From Bacteroidales bacterium (GTDB lineage: Bacteria; Bacteroidota; Bacteroidia; Bacteroidales; Muribaculaceae), in NCBI GenBank assembly GCA_019416285.1, contig DXXM01000023.1, positions 1-50,556 of the forward strand: 50,556 nucleotides of DNA, in the 5' to 3' direction. Below, in pieces: positions 13,433 to 22,533 of the stretch. A program made the translations under genes and the position numbers. Under the pieces are notes generated by a model, which had not been told where the DNA came from, did not search any database, and saw nothing but the letters and a program-made list of their open reading frames with translations. The first letter of the stretch is position 1; each line of letters starts with the position of its first letter.

Positions 13433-14743
13433 ATGTCTAAAATAGGTATAGTAATCGAGCGCGAGTATATGGAGCGCGTCAAGAAAAAAAGCTTCATCAT
13501 CACAACTATCCTTATGCCGTTGCTGATGCTGGCGCTAATGGCGCTCCCCGCAATCATCATGAGTTCGGTCGACTCGTCGACCACCACAATTTCCGTCATC
13601 GACAACAGCAAGGTTATCCTGCCCGAGCTTAAGAGCTCGGAATCGACGGTGTTTCTTCCGGCTGTCGACGCCACCGTGGACTCCACCCTCACACGCGACG
13701 GTATAGACGCAGTGCTGGTAATCCCCGCAAATATAGTCGACAACAGCCGCGTGGGTCTCAAATATTATTCCAACGGCCCCTCGTCGATAGGAACTGAGTC
13801 GAGTATCACCGAACAGGTCAACAAAATCATCGAGTCACGCCGTCTGCACGCCTACAACATCACCAATATCGACGACATTCTCGACAAGGTGAAGAGCGAC
13901 GTCAGCCTGACCACCGTCCGTGCCGACAAGGACAGCGAGGAGAGCGATTCGTCGGCTTTCAGCTACGACGTGGGTATCGGCATGACTTTCGTGCTTTACA
14001 TGTTCCTGCTCATCTACGGCCAGATGGTTATGACATCCATCATCGAGGAGAAGGGCAACCGTGTGCTTGAGGTAGTTGTGTCGTCAGTCAAACCCACACA
14101 GCTCATGATGGGTAAAATCATAGGCGTGGCACTCGTGGCCGTCACTCAGATGATAATCTGGGGTGTGCTGCTCGCCGCAATGTCGGCCTATCTGCTTCCC
14201 GCTCTCATGCCTGCCGATGCGATGGCCGATGTAGCCGCCGTGCAGAGCGGACATTTCGACCAGGTGAGCGACCAGGCCTCAATCGAGATGATACAGGCTG
14301 TGGGCATGCTCGGCAATGTGGGCCACATCGTATCTCTCGTGGGACTGATGACGCTGTTCCTCGTGTTCGGCTTCCTGCTCTACTCGTCGATTTTCGCAGC
14401 CGTCGGCTCTTCGGTCGACAATATTCAGGACGCAAGCCAACTGACCTCGTTTGCAGTGTTCCCCATCATCTTCGGCCTCATCTTCGCAATGGTTGCGGCC
14501 ACTGACCCGATGGGCTCCGTGGCCTTCTGGATGTCGATGTTCCCGCTTACGTCGCCAATGGTGATGGTCGCTCGCATACCATTCGGAATCCCTGCCTGGG
14601 AAATAGTGCTCTCGCTGGTTCTGCTCGTGGTCGGATTCGTGGCTATGGTATGGCTCGCAGGCAAAATCTACCGTGTGGGCATCTTCATGTACGGCAAAAA
14701 ACCCACCATCAAGGAACTCGTCCGCTGGGTGAGCTACAAGTAA
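13433..14743 (+). CDS. ABC exporter permease, NatB type
   Basis: A 436-residue membrane protein. Helix 1 (about residues 18-42, IITTILMPLLMLALMALPA) is followed by a large extracytoplasmic domain (about 43-180). A block of five or six helices follows from about 184 to 420, containing the ABC-2 motif GQMVMTSIIEEKGNRVLEVVV. The ABC-2 fold with a big outer loop fits NatB/YhaP-like exporters. It works with the ATPase upstream. A strong terminator follows. Confidence 0.88.
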   Translation: MSKIGIVIEREYMERVKKKSFIITTILMPLLMLALMALPAIIMSSVDSSTTTISVIDNSKVILPELKSSESTVFLPAVDATVDSTLTRDGIDAVLVIPANIVDNSRVGLKYYSNGPSSIGTESSITEQVNKIIESRRLHAYNITNIDDILDKVKSDVSLTTVRADKDSEESDSSAFSYDVGIGMTFVLYMFLLIYGQMVMTSIIEEKGNRVLEVVVSSVKPTQLMMGKIIGVALVAVTQMIIWGVLLAAMSAYLLPALMPADAMADVAAVQSGHFDQVSDQASIEMIQAVGMLGNVGHIVSLVGLMTLFLVFGFLLYSSIFAAVGSSVDNIQDASQLTSFAVFPIIFGLIFAMVAATDPMGSVAFWMSMFPLTSPMVMVARIPFGIPAWEIVLSLVLLVVGFVAMVWLAGKIYRVGIFMYGKKPTIKELVRWVSYK

Positions 14744-14780
14744 GCGCCGCCCCATACGCACGCTCATAAACAGAAAAGAC

Positions 14781-14822
14781 CGGACCCGCATCGTGAAGCT
14801 CATGATGCGGGTCCGTTTTTTT
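14781..14822 (+). terminator. Strong intrinsic terminator of the ABC exporter operon
   Basis: CGGACCCGCATC at 14781-14792 pairs perfectly with GATGCGGGTCCG at 14804-14815 (12 bp), directly followed by seven T. Confidence 0.9.
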
Positions 14823-14871
14823 CAGTGTGTGTATGTCCGATAGTCAGAAGTCAGTCATGCAGGCGGGGAAA

Positions 14872-16245
14872 TCATTCAATCACCCACCAGTCGAAGTCGA
14901 AGAGCTCGCTGTCGCCTCCGCGGAAAAGGATGTAGAGGTCGTGGACGCCGCTCACACCCTCGGCAATCTCAGCCTCAAGCTCGCCCGGGCGCGACACGCT
15001 GACAGTGGCGAGGGGTTTGTTGCCGAGATAGTCGGCCGAAAACACAATCTCAGCATCCTTGTCGCGCACACCGGACACCGCGGCTTTCAGGCGCTTCTGC
15101 TGACGGTCGCCGAAATCTACGGCACGCAGACGGATCCAGTCGCCGTTGTGAATCGATGTGACATAATGGTCCGTACCGGCGCTGCGGTCGGTCTTCACGC
15201 CATAGCTCTCCGCCATAGTCTCGGCCTCGACACGCTTGTAGGGGTTGAGAGTGTCGGCAGGCTTGACAACTCCCTCTTTGGTGAAGGGGATGAAGGGGAT
15301 TTTGCCGTCGGGAGTATATTCAAACTCCTCGATGGCTGTCGAGCGGCGGAATCCGCTTCCGTTGGGAGCCTTGCCGTTGTGATAGAATATGAAGTTACGA
15401 CCCTTGAACTCGATGCTTCCGCCATGGATGGTGAAACTGTTTTCGGCCTCGTCCATGATGCGGCCCTGATATTTCCAGGGGCCGTCGATGCTCTTCGACG
15501 TTGAATAAGCCATGTGTTCGGGCACACCTCCGGCGGCGTAGACGAGATAGTAGACGCCGTTGCGCTTGGTCACCCAGGGGCCTTCCTCGTAGCCGGTTTT
15601 CATCTTGCGGCGATTTTCCTGATAGTCCATCTTCATGACGAGGGGGCCGAAGGCTTCGGGGTTCTCAAGACCCTTGACGGGCATGACCTCGCTTCCGAGC
15701 GAAATCATGTCATCGTTGAGCCGGGCATACCACAGACCGTTGTTGCCCCAGAAGAGGTAGGCCTGGCCGTTGTCGTCGATAAACACCGATGGGTCGATGA
15801 AACCCCACGAGCCGGGCACGAGCGGTTTGCCGAGAGCATCCCTATAAGGACCCTCCGGACGGTCGGCCACTGCCACGCCGATTCCGTGAAGATGGGCAGT
15901 GGTATCCTCGGCGCAGATATACCAGTACCATTTTCCGTTGCGCTCGATGGCCTGCGACGCCCAGGCATTGTCGCCCTGCTTCGCCCACTTGAATGTAGCG
16001 GTTGAAATCGGAGCCCCCCGGTAGGTCCAGTTGACCATATCGTCAGAGCTGTATAGGAGCCAGTCCTTCATCTTGAAATACTGGGCGTCGTCCTCGTCGT
16101 GGTCAGCGAAGAGATATACTGTGTCGCCGTGTACGTATGGTGCGGGGTCGGGGGTGAACATGGTGGTAATCACCGGATTCTGAGCCACAGAACCCAGCGG
16201 CGCGAGCGCCAGTGCGACCAGCGGAAAGAGAAGCGGATTTTTCAT
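14872..16245 (-). CDS. Secreted GH43 glycoside hydrolase with C-terminal CBM6-like domain
   Basis: A 457-residue protein with a signal peptide (about residues 1-22). The five-bladed GH43 domain (about 27-310) shows the three expected acidic residues: Asp33 in FTPDPAPY, Asp151 in GFIDPSVF and Glu221 in YEEGPW. Members act on arabinose- or xylose-containing plant glycans. Residues about 330-457 look like a carbohydrate-binding module 6, starting at RVEAETMAES and ending in DFDWWVIE. The gene is alone on its strand with its own promoter. Exact substrate cannot be read; beta-xylosidase and arabinofuranosidase are both possible. Confidence 0.88.
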   Translation of the reverse strand: MKNPLLFPLVALALAPLGSVAQNPVITTMFTPDPAPYVHGDTVYLFADHDEDDAQYFKMKDWLLYSSDDMVNWTYRGAPISTATFKWAKQGDNAWASQAIERNGKWYWYICAEDTTAHLHGIGVAVADRPEGPYRDALGKPLVPGSWGFIDPSVFIDDNGQAYLFWGNNGLWYARLNDDMISLGSEVMPVKGLENPEAFGPLVMKMDYQENRRKMKTGYEEGPWVTKRNGVYYLVYAAGGVPEHMAYSTSKSIDGPWKYQGRIMDEAENSFTIHGGSIEFKGRNFIFYHNGKAPNGSGFRRSTAIEEFEYTPDGKIPFIPFTKEGVVKPADTLNPYKRVEAETMAESYGVKTDRSAGTDHYVTSIHNGDWIRLRAVDFGDRQQKRLKAAVSGVRDKDAEIVFSADYLGNKPLATVSVSRPGELEAEIAEGVSGVHDLYILFRGGDSELFDFDWWVIE

Positions 16246-16317
16246 TACTTTTTCTTTATATTGTCAGGACAATGTTATGTGTCTGAATTATGGGTTAACG
16301 ATTGATTTTGCTGTATG

Positions 16318-16325
16318 CAAAATTA
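16318..16325 (-). promoter_or_regulatory. -7 box of the GH43 gene
   Basis: The minus strand reads TAATTTTG, a perfect match, about 73 bases upstream of the GH43 start. No clear -33 box. Confidence 0.45.
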
Positions 16326-16427
16326 TAAATTTCCGCATGAGGCGGGATTTACGGATGTATTATTTGCTTCACATATCAGCCGCCGGAAATGTGGATTTGA
16401 AACAAAAACGTATCGGATTGAATCATT

Positions 16428-16462
16428 AGAGGGTGTTTAATAACAATAGTTAAACACCCTCT
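16428..16462. repeat. Palindromic element, perfect 13-bp stem (AGAGGGTGTTTAA)
   Basis: AGAGGGTGTTTAA at 16428-16440 pairs perfectly with 16450-16462 around a 9-base loop. It sits between two divergently transcribed genes, where a terminator would have no job. This makes a dispersed repeat or regulatory role more likely. Confidence 0.75.
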
Positions 16463-16490
16463 TACTATTGCGCCAATGGCGGAAAATTCA

Positions 16491-16498
16491 TATTTTTG
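16491..16498 (+). promoter_or_regulatory. -7 box of the Trp/Gly-rich protein gene
   Basis: TATTTTTG is a perfect -7 match, with a TTG about 22 bases upstream. The leader would be about 140 bases. Confidence 0.45.
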
Positions 16499-16643
16499 CA
16501 TTATAATAGGTGTATCGGCGCACAAATGATTAAACTTTTGTGAATCTCGCGTGTCTAAACTATAAGATTGAAATCCGACGCGCGGACACCGGCGCCGGAC
16601 ACAAGCTGAAAAACTCTCACTTCTCATCATCATAGACCACACA

Positions 16644-17795
16644 ATGAAACTCAAACGACTCACACTTCTCATGGCAAGCGCGCTGGCTGCGGTCGGCGTA
16701 GTGTCGGCTCAGTCCTATTTCGACGACGACATTTACTACAATCCAGCGAAAGCCACCAAGCAGCCTGCCAAGACTCAGAAAACCAATTCATCCAACCAAA
16801 GGAACACTGTGGTTGTCTATGACTATCCGTCGGCCGACAACTTCACAGTCAACGGCACACGCAAAATCAGTGTCGACGACTATAACCGCCGCGGTATCTT
16901 CGCCTCAGACTCACTGACGGCCGACACCACCGCGACAGATTTCGAATATACCCGCAGAATCGAGCAGTTCTACAATCCCGAGATTGTCAGCAACTCGGGC
17001 GACAAGGAACTCGCCAATATCTACTATATGGAGCCAGACCAGGTCAACATCTACGTCAACACTCCATCGTCTTACTGGGGCTACAACTACTTCTATCCCT
17101 ACTCGGCATGGACTTTCGACCCCTTCTGGTCCAACAACTACTGGCGCTGGAATTCGGCGTGGTACTGGAACAGCTGGTATGATCCGTTCTGGGGACCCTC
17201 ATGGACATGGGGACCCGGATGGGGATGGGGTCCTTCGTGGGCCTGGGGTCCGTCATGGGGCTGGGGTCCCGGATGGGGCTGGGGCTCAGGATGGGGACCT
17301 TCGTGGGGATGGGGCCCGGGCTGGAATCCCGGTCCGCGACGCGCTCCTGACCTGATGGCCGGACGTCAGCCCGGCGTGAATGTGGCCAACGGCGCACATC
17401 CCGGCTCGGTGAGCCGTCCCGTCTACGGCAACAACCGCCGTCCCGGTATCTCGACACGTCCCGGAAGCAACACGCGCCCGAGCCAGGACTACTATTTCAA
17501 CAACACGCGTCCGACAATCAACAACGGCAACGGCGTGAACAGCAACCGCAGGCCCGGTGTGACCACCAACGGCTCAAGCCGTCCGTCGACAAACACCCGC
17601 CCGTCGACCAACTCACGCCCGACCTACGACTACAACAACGGCTACAACCATAACAACAACAACTCCTACACACGTCCCTCCAACAGCAACAGCGGCGGTC
17701 GCTTCGGCTACGGCAGCGGTATGGGTGGAGGAAGCCGCGGCACGGGCGGCGGTATGCGCGGCACAGGCGGCGGAAGCCGCGGCGGTCGCCGGTAA
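16644..17795 (+). CDS. Secreted low-complexity protein with a Trp/Gly/Pro repeat region
   Basis: A 383-residue protein with a signal peptide (about residues 1-22). Residues about 145-230 are extremely rich in Trp, Gly, Pro and Tyr, with repeated WGPGWGWGP and WGPSWGWGP units. Residues 230-383 are rich in Asn, Arg, Ser and Gly, with RPS/TNTRPS units and a final GGGSRGTGGG-type tail. No enzyme domain is seen. Such sequences suggest a sticky, disordered surface or periplasmic protein. The gene precedes a FadL-like outer-membrane protein by 83 bases, so the two are probably co-expressed. Function unknown. Confidence 0.7.
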   Translation: MKLKRLTLLMASALAAVGVVSAQSYFDDDIYYNPAKATKQPAKTQKTNSSNQRNTVVVYDYPSADNFTVNGTRKISVDDYNRRGIFASDSLTADTTATDFEYTRRIEQFYNPEIVSNSGDKELANIYYMEPDQVNIYVNTPSSYWGYNYFYPYSAWTFDPFWSNNYWRWNSAWYWNSWYDPFWGPSWTWGPGWGWGPSWAWGPSWGWGPGWGWGSGWGPSWGWGPGWNPGPRRAPDLMAGRQPGVNVANGAHPGSVSRPVYGNNRRPGISTRPGSNTRPSQDYYFNNTRPTINNGNGVNSNRRPGVTTNGSSRPSTNTRPSTNSRPTYDYNNGYNHNNNNSYTRPSNSNSGGRFGYGSGMGGGSRGTGGGMRGTGGGSRGGRR

Positions 17796-17803
17796 GCCGG
17801 ACC

Positions 17804-17826
17804 GAGGGTTGCCTCCACAGACCCTC
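17804..17826 (+). promoter_or_regulatory. Short intergenic hairpin before the FadL-like gene
   Basis: GAGGGT at 17804-17809 pairs with ACCCTC at 17821-17826. No T-run follows, so it may be an attenuator or RNA-processing site rather than a terminator. Confidence 0.35.
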
Positions 17827-17878
17827 TGAGAAATAAACTTTGGATTTGTCTATAAAAAACTCACAAACTTCAGCTCTT

Positions 17879-19564
17879 ATGAACAAGACATTACTAATAG
17901 GGGTGCTGATGGCCGTTCCTTCGACACTGATGGCCCAGTCTGCGCTTGATGCGTATTCCATCTCCCAGAACGACCTCCGCGGAAGCGCCCGCTTCATGTC
18001 GATGGGCGGCGCGTTCACCGCTCTCGGAGGCGATATCTCGACCCTCAACCAGAACCCGGGTGGTATAGGCGTGTACCGCAGCAGCGACCTCGCCGCCACG
18101 CTCGACATAACGATGAACTCCACCAAGTTTCTCGGAGGCAACGGCTCGCAGAAGGCCAACCACACCCGCGTGGCCTGCAACAATTTCGGCTATATCGGCA
18201 CCGTGAACCTCGGTTCGAGCTCAGTGATGCCTTTCTTCAACTGGGGCGCAAGCTACTCGCGTGTGGCTTCGTTTGACCGCCGTTACCGCGGCGAGTACGG
18301 AAGCATAGCCTCCTCGCTGACCGAAATGGTGGCCAATATGACCAATACCGACAAGATAGCTCCGTCAGAGATGAGCACCGCCGACATGAACAAATACAAT
18401 CCCTATCTCGACGGACCGGCGCAGTGGATGAGCACACTGATGTTTACCGGCGCGGCCATCAATCCGGTCTCGCCCAATTCCAACACCTACACCGGACTCT
18501 TCGACCCGCAGCGCTCAAGCGGTATAGCGAGCGCCGTGATGGATGAGAAGGGCTACGTCGACGAGTATTCAATCAACTTCGGAGGCAATATCTCCGATAT
18601 CGTCTACTGGGGTATCGGCTTCGGCATCACCGACCTCGATTTCCGTCAGAAGGCATACTATTCAGAGAATGTCTATGACGCCAACGTCACCAACGGAAGT
18701 GACGCAGGCACTGTGAAAGGCGACGCCTACTACACTCTCGGCAACTACAAGCATATCTGGGGCAGCGGCTTCAATTTCAAGGCCGGTGTCATCATCAAGC
18801 CCATCAATGAATTCCGTCTCGGTATCGCCGTTCACACCCCTACCTATTATAATCTTTCATACGAAGGATCCGGCCAGCTGAGCTACCAGTATGAATCTCC
18901 CTCCTATATCAACGACAAGGGTGAATCGTTCAACCTCCGCGGCGACGCCTACACCGACGGCGGCTATCTCCGCGAATTTGACTGGAAGTGCCGCACTCCC
19001 TGGCGCCTTATGGTAGGTGCGGCCGGTGTGATTGGCGGACGCGCTATCATCAGCGCCGACTATGAGTATCGCGCCACCAACGATATCAAACTTCAGGACT
19101 ACGACGGCTACGACCTCGACAACGAGAACTCCGACATCAAAACATACTACAAGGCCACGAACATCATGCGTCTCGGCGCCGAATACCGCGTCACCCCGCA
19201 GTTCAGTGTCCGCGCCGGTTATGTCTACGAGACCTCGCCTGTGACCACCGAAGCAATGGACGGCTATGTCCGCAACGGCAACGCCAACGATGCAGTGTTC
19301 ATGTACACCGCCGGCAACGACGAGACCGAGACCCAGCCCTCCTATTCGCTCGACAAGCAGACCACCTACGTCACCTGCGGTATGGGCTACCGTTACAAGA
19401 ACTTCTACGCCGACCTCGCCTATGTTCACCGTCACCGCTCAAGCAAGCTGAAAGCGTTCAGCAACTTCAACGAGCTTGACACGAATGAGTTCGTGATGTC
19501 GCCCTCGGCCAAGCTGACCGACGACAACAATTCGATTGTCCTCACCCTCGGCTTCCGTTTCTAA
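17879..19564 (+). CDS. FadL/OmpP1-like outer-membrane beta-barrel protein
   Basis: A 561-residue protein starting MNKTLLIGVLMAVPSTLMAQ, a clear signal peptide; codons upstream of 17879 are not needed. The mature start SALDAYSISQNDLRGSARFMSMGGAFTALGGDISTLNQNP is typical of Bacteroidetes proteins of the FadL/OmpP1 transport family. The C-terminus ends SIVLTLGFRF, with the terminal Phe expected for barrel assembly. It probably lets hydrophobic compounds through the outer membrane; annotation as haemin receptor occurs for relatives without good evidence. The helicase gene follows 32 bases later. Confidence 0.85.
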   Translation: MNKTLLIGVLMAVPSTLMAQSALDAYSISQNDLRGSARFMSMGGAFTALGGDISTLNQNPGGIGVYRSSDLAATLDITMNSTKFLGGNGSQKANHTRVACNNFGYIGTVNLGSSSVMPFFNWGASYSRVASFDRRYRGEYGSIASSLTEMVANMTNTDKIAPSEMSTADMNKYNPYLDGPAQWMSTLMFTGAAINPVSPNSNTYTGLFDPQRSSGIASAVMDEKGYVDEYSINFGGNISDIVYWGIGFGITDLDFRQKAYYSENVYDANVTNGSDAGTVKGDAYYTLGNYKHIWGSGFNFKAGVIIKPINEFRLGIAVHTPTYYNLSYEGSGQLSYQYESPSYINDKGESFNLRGDAYTDGGYLREFDWKCRTPWRLMVGAAGVIGGRAIISADYEYRATNDIKLQDYDGYDLDNENSDIKTYYKATNIMRLGAEYRVTPQFSVRAGYVYETSPVTTEAMDGYVRNGNANDAVFMYTAGNDETETQPSYSLDKQTTYVTCGMGYRYKNFYADLAYVHRHRSSKLKAFSNFNELDTNEFVMSPSAKLTDDNNSIVLTLGFRF

Positions 19565-19596
19565 GCACCGTACACCATCTCCACCCGCAAGCGCAA

Positions 19597-21654
19597 ATGG
19601 CAAAAAAGACTTCGCAGCCGCGCCGACGAAAGGTTGCGGACGAAAGCGAAAACATTGACCTCAACAACCCGGAGTTTATAAAAGCCTGGGAGTTGCTCCA
19701 ACATACACGACAGTCGATTTTTCTGACCGGTAAGGCCGGCACGGGAAAATCGACTTTCCTGCGTTATATCACGGCGCATACACATAAGAAATATGTGGTG
19801 CTCGCGCCGACGGGAATCGCGGCGGTGAACGTGGGAGGAGTGACGCTCCACTCGTTTTTCAGGATTCCGTTCAAGCCGATAATCCCCGATGACCCGGATT
19901 TCAAGCCCGACCGCATCAAGCAGCGCATGAAATATCCCGGTTCGCTCGTCAAGCTCATCCGCGAGGTCGAGCTCATAATCATCGACGAGATTTCGATGGT
20001 GAGGGCCGACATCATAGACTTCGTGGACCTGCTGCTGCGCACCTACACCGGAAATCAGCGCGAGCCTTTCGGCGGCAAGCAGCTCCTGCTTGTGGGCGAT
20101 GTGTTCCAGCTCGAACCGGTGCTGACGGGCGACATGCGCGACATCCTGCGCAAGTTTTACCGCGACGCTTTCTTCTTCTCGGCGCGCGCCTTCGAGAGAA
20201 TAAAGCTCGTGCCGATTGAGCTGCGGAAAATCTACCGCCAGAGCGAGGGGGAATTTGTGGAACTGCTCGACCGCATCCGCATGGGCTCCGCCACGCGCGA
20301 CGACATTGCGCGGCTCAACACCCGCTGCGCCTCCCCCACCCTGCTCGACCGCACGGACGGGGAGCGGAAACCGACCATGACCCTCGCCTCGCGCCGCGAC
20401 ATGGTGGACCACATCAACGAGACACGCCTCGACGCCATCGAGCGCCCGCTCGTTACCTTCGTCGGAACCATAAAGGGGGATTTCCCCGAAAATTCCCTCC
20501 CGACTGACCTGGAGCTGTCGCTGAAAGAGGGCGCGCAGGTGGTGTTCATCAAAAACTCGCCTGACAAGCTGTGGGTCAACGGCACGATAGGTACTGTCGA
20601 GACCCTGACGAAAGACCTGCTTGAAATCCGGCTCGAAAACGGCGACGTCCATGCCGTAGAGCCGGAGAAGTGGTCAAACATACGCTACAGTTACGACTCC
20701 AAGACCAAGAAAATCACGGAGGAAGAGCTCGGGAGCTTCACGCAGTATCCCGTCAAGCTCGCGTGGGCGCTCACAATTCACAAAAGCCAGGGACTGACGT
20801 TCAACAATGTAATCATCGACATAGGGCGCGGAGCCTTCACGGGCGGACAGACATACGTGGCGCTGTCGCGCTGCCGGAGTTTCGACGGACTGACGCTGCG
20901 CTCCACCGTGGCCGACCGCGACATATTCGTGAACCCCGCCATACTCAATTTCAGCCGCTCTTTCAACGACCCGATTCTGATTGACGAGGCCATGCGCAAG
21001 GCCCACGCCGACGAGTGTTACCTCTCGGCACTACGAAAGGCAGACAAAGGCGAGCTGGCCGAGGCCTTTGACCTCTTTACCGACGGTCTGAAATCAATGA
21101 GCATACTCGACAACGAAGCGGCGATGCGCCTCGCGCGCCGCAAGCTCGGCGTGGTCGGTAAATTGCAGAACCGCATTGAGGAGCTGGAGGCACAAATCAA
21201 GGCTGACGCGGAGCGATTCGCGGATATGGCACGCGAATACTGCTCGCTGGGCGACGACTGCCGTATGGACGACATGCCGCTCCCCGCCGTGGCCAATTAC
21301 GACAAAGCGCTCACTCTTATGCCCGGATATGTCCCGGCTCTCTACGGCCGCGCGCTCGCAAACATGACTCTTGAGGATTATACGGCCTCCATAAAAGATT
21401 TTGAAGAAATTCTGGCAAAAGAACCGGAGAATTTCGACGCACTCGTGCGCATGGGACTTGCCTACCACCTGACGGGCGATGAGCACAATGCAATGGACCG
21501 CTGTCTTGTGGCACTCGACCTTGCCGAAATCAACGAATATCCGCGTCCGGCACTGTGTAGCCTACACTCGCTGCTCGGCGATGTCTATGAGGCCACCGGC
21601 GACCCCTCCGCCGCCCACCACCACCGGGAAATAGCGAAAAGGCTGAGGAATTAG
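19597..21654 (+). CDS. PIF1/RecD-like helicase with C-terminal TPR region
   Basis: A 685-residue superfamily-1B helicase. Walker A GKAGTGKST (about residues 45-53), motif Ia APTGIAAVNVGGVTLHSFF, Walker B IIIDEISMV (about 127-135), motif III LLLVGDVFQLEPV and the late motif LTIHKSQGLTFNNV (about 392-405) are all present. This matches bacterial PIF1 proteins, which unwind DNA 5' to 3' and resolve G-quadruplexes. Residues about 470-685 are helical, with tetratricopeptide-like repeats (LPAVANYDKALTLMPGYVPA) that may bind partners. An array of 9-bp repeats begins in its stop codon. Confidence 0.88.
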   Translation: MAKKTSQPRRRKVADESENIDLNNPEFIKAWELLQHTRQSIFLTGKAGTGKSTFLRYITAHTHKKYVVLAPTGIAAVNVGGVTLHSFFRIPFKPIIPDDPDFKPDRIKQRMKYPGSLVKLIREVELIIIDEISMVRADIIDFVDLLLRTYTGNQREPFGGKQLLLVGDVFQLEPVLTGDMRDILRKFYRDAFFFSARAFERIKLVPIELRKIYRQSEGEFVELLDRIRMGSATRDDIARLNTRCASPTLLDRTDGERKPTMTLASRRDMVDHINETRLDAIERPLVTFVGTIKGDFPENSLPTDLELSLKEGAQVVFIKNSPDKLWVNGTIGTVETLTKDLLEIRLENGDVHAVEPEKWSNIRYSYDSKTKKITEEELGSFTQYPVKLAWALTIHKSQGLTFNNVIIDIGRGAFTGGQTYVALSRCRSFDGLTLRSTVADRDIFVNPAILNFSRSFNDPILIDEAMRKAHADECYLSALRKADKGELAEAFDLFTDGLKSMSILDNEAAMRLARRKLGVVGKLQNRIEELEAQIKADAERFADMAREYCSLGDDCRMDDMPLPAVANYDKALTLMPGYVPALYGRALANMTLEDYTASIKDFEEILAKEPENFDALVRMGLAYHLTGDEHNAMDRCLVALDLAEINEYPRPALCSLHSLLGDVYEATGDPSAAHHHREIAKRLRN

Positions 21655-21734
21655 AGTTATCAGAGCTATCAGAGTTATCAGAGTTATCGAATAAAGCAAT
21701 GATTGCTCTGATTACTCTGATTACTCTGATACTC
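21654..21734. repeat. Inverted arrays of 9-bp repeats after the helicase gene
   Basis: Four direct 9-base units (GAGTTATCA type) at 21654-21689 are followed after 15 bases by three units in inverse form (TCTGATTAC type) at 21705-21734. The two halves can form a long imperfect hairpin. The array overlaps the helicase stop codon. Confidence 0.75.
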
Positions 21735-21744
21735 CAAAAACAAA

Positions 21745-21780
21745 AACCCGCAGCGCTTTTGCGCCACGGGTTATTTTTTG
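21745..21780. terminator. Two-way terminator between the helicase gene and rpsP
   Basis: AACCCG at 21745-21750 pairs with CGGGTT at 21767-21772, with inner GCGC/GCGC. T-rich runs flank both sides (TTATTTTTTG on the plus strand, TTTTTGTTTTTGG on the minus strand), as expected between convergent genes. Confidence 0.8.
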
Positions 21781-21848
21781 CCGGGGATGCGGCTGTGGTT
21801 GCCGCGTCCGAGCGGGGATTTGCCGATTTTCGGTCAGCTAAACTGAAA

Positions 21849-22388
21849 TTATTCAGCGGCGGGAGCTTCTTCAGCAGCTTCCTCTGCGGGAGCGGCGGCT
21901 GCTTCAGCTTCGGCAGCGGCTGCTGCGGCTTCAGCTTTCTTCTTTGCCACTTCCTCAGCCTTAGCCTTGTTCTTTGCTACCTCAGCCTCGAAGCGGTTCT
22001 TAGCCTCAAGCTCCTTTGCACCCTCTACAGATGCGCGGAACTTGTCAGCGGTCTGCTGCTTCTGAGCCTTCCAAGCATCGAAACGACGCTGAGCCTCAGC
22101 TTCGTCAAACGCACCCTTCTTGACACCACCCTGGAGATGCTTCATGAGAAGCACACCCTCGTTAGAGAGGATGTTGCGGACAGTATCGGTGGGCTGTGCG
22201 CCAACGTTTACCCAATACAAAGCACGCTCGAAGTTCAAAGTTACTGTAGCAGGATTAGTGTTCGGATTATAAGAACCTATCCTTTCAATAAATTTACCAT
22301 CTCGTGGTGCCCTGCTATCGGCGATAACAATAGGATAGAACGCATAGTTCTTGCGACCATGACGTTGCAGTCTGATTTTTGTTGCCAT
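21849..22388 (-). CDS. rpsP: 30S ribosomal protein S16
   Basis: A 179-residue protein whose first 80 residues are S16 (start MATKIRLQRHGRKNYAFYPIVIADSRAPRDG cut into motifs MATKIRLQRHGRK and IVIADSRAPRDGKFIE). S16 binds 16S rRNA early in 30S assembly. The C-terminal half is a charged helical extension that ends in an Ala/Glu-rich stretch. It is about twice the length of the E. coli protein; long S16 tails are known in Bacteroidetes. A good promoter lies just upstream. Confidence 0.96.
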   Translation of the reverse strand: MATKIRLQRHGRKNYAFYPIVIADSRAPRDGKFIERIGSYNPNTNPATVTLNFERALYWVNVGAQPTDTVRNILSNEGVLLMKHLQGGVKKGAFDEAEAQRRFDAWKAQKQQTADKFRASVEGAKELEAKNRFEAEVAKNKAKAEEVAKKKAEAAAAAAEAEAAAAPAEEAAEEAPAAE

Positions 22389-22420
22389 TAATTTGTGATT
22401 TGTATTGATTAATTCGGGTG

Positions 22421-22452
22421 CAAAATTACTGATTTCGCGCTACATGGCCAAA
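22421..22452 (-). promoter_or_regulatory. rpsP promoter
   Basis: On the minus strand a perfect -7 box TAATTTTG (22421-22428) is preceded, after 20 bases, by a perfect -33 box TTTG (22449-22452). The leader would be about 26 bases. Confidence 0.8.
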
Positions 22453-22533
22453 TGTGGGAGGCGGAGATTGGATCACGGTACCTGCGATTTAACCTTTATT
22501 AACTCCAAGATTTCCTATCTTCAAGCCTATAAA

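Noticed and set aside
19561..20652. 363-residue minus-strand frame opposite the PIF1 helicase
   Set aside because: The opposite strand has all helicase motifs; this frame has antisense composition and no recognisable domain.
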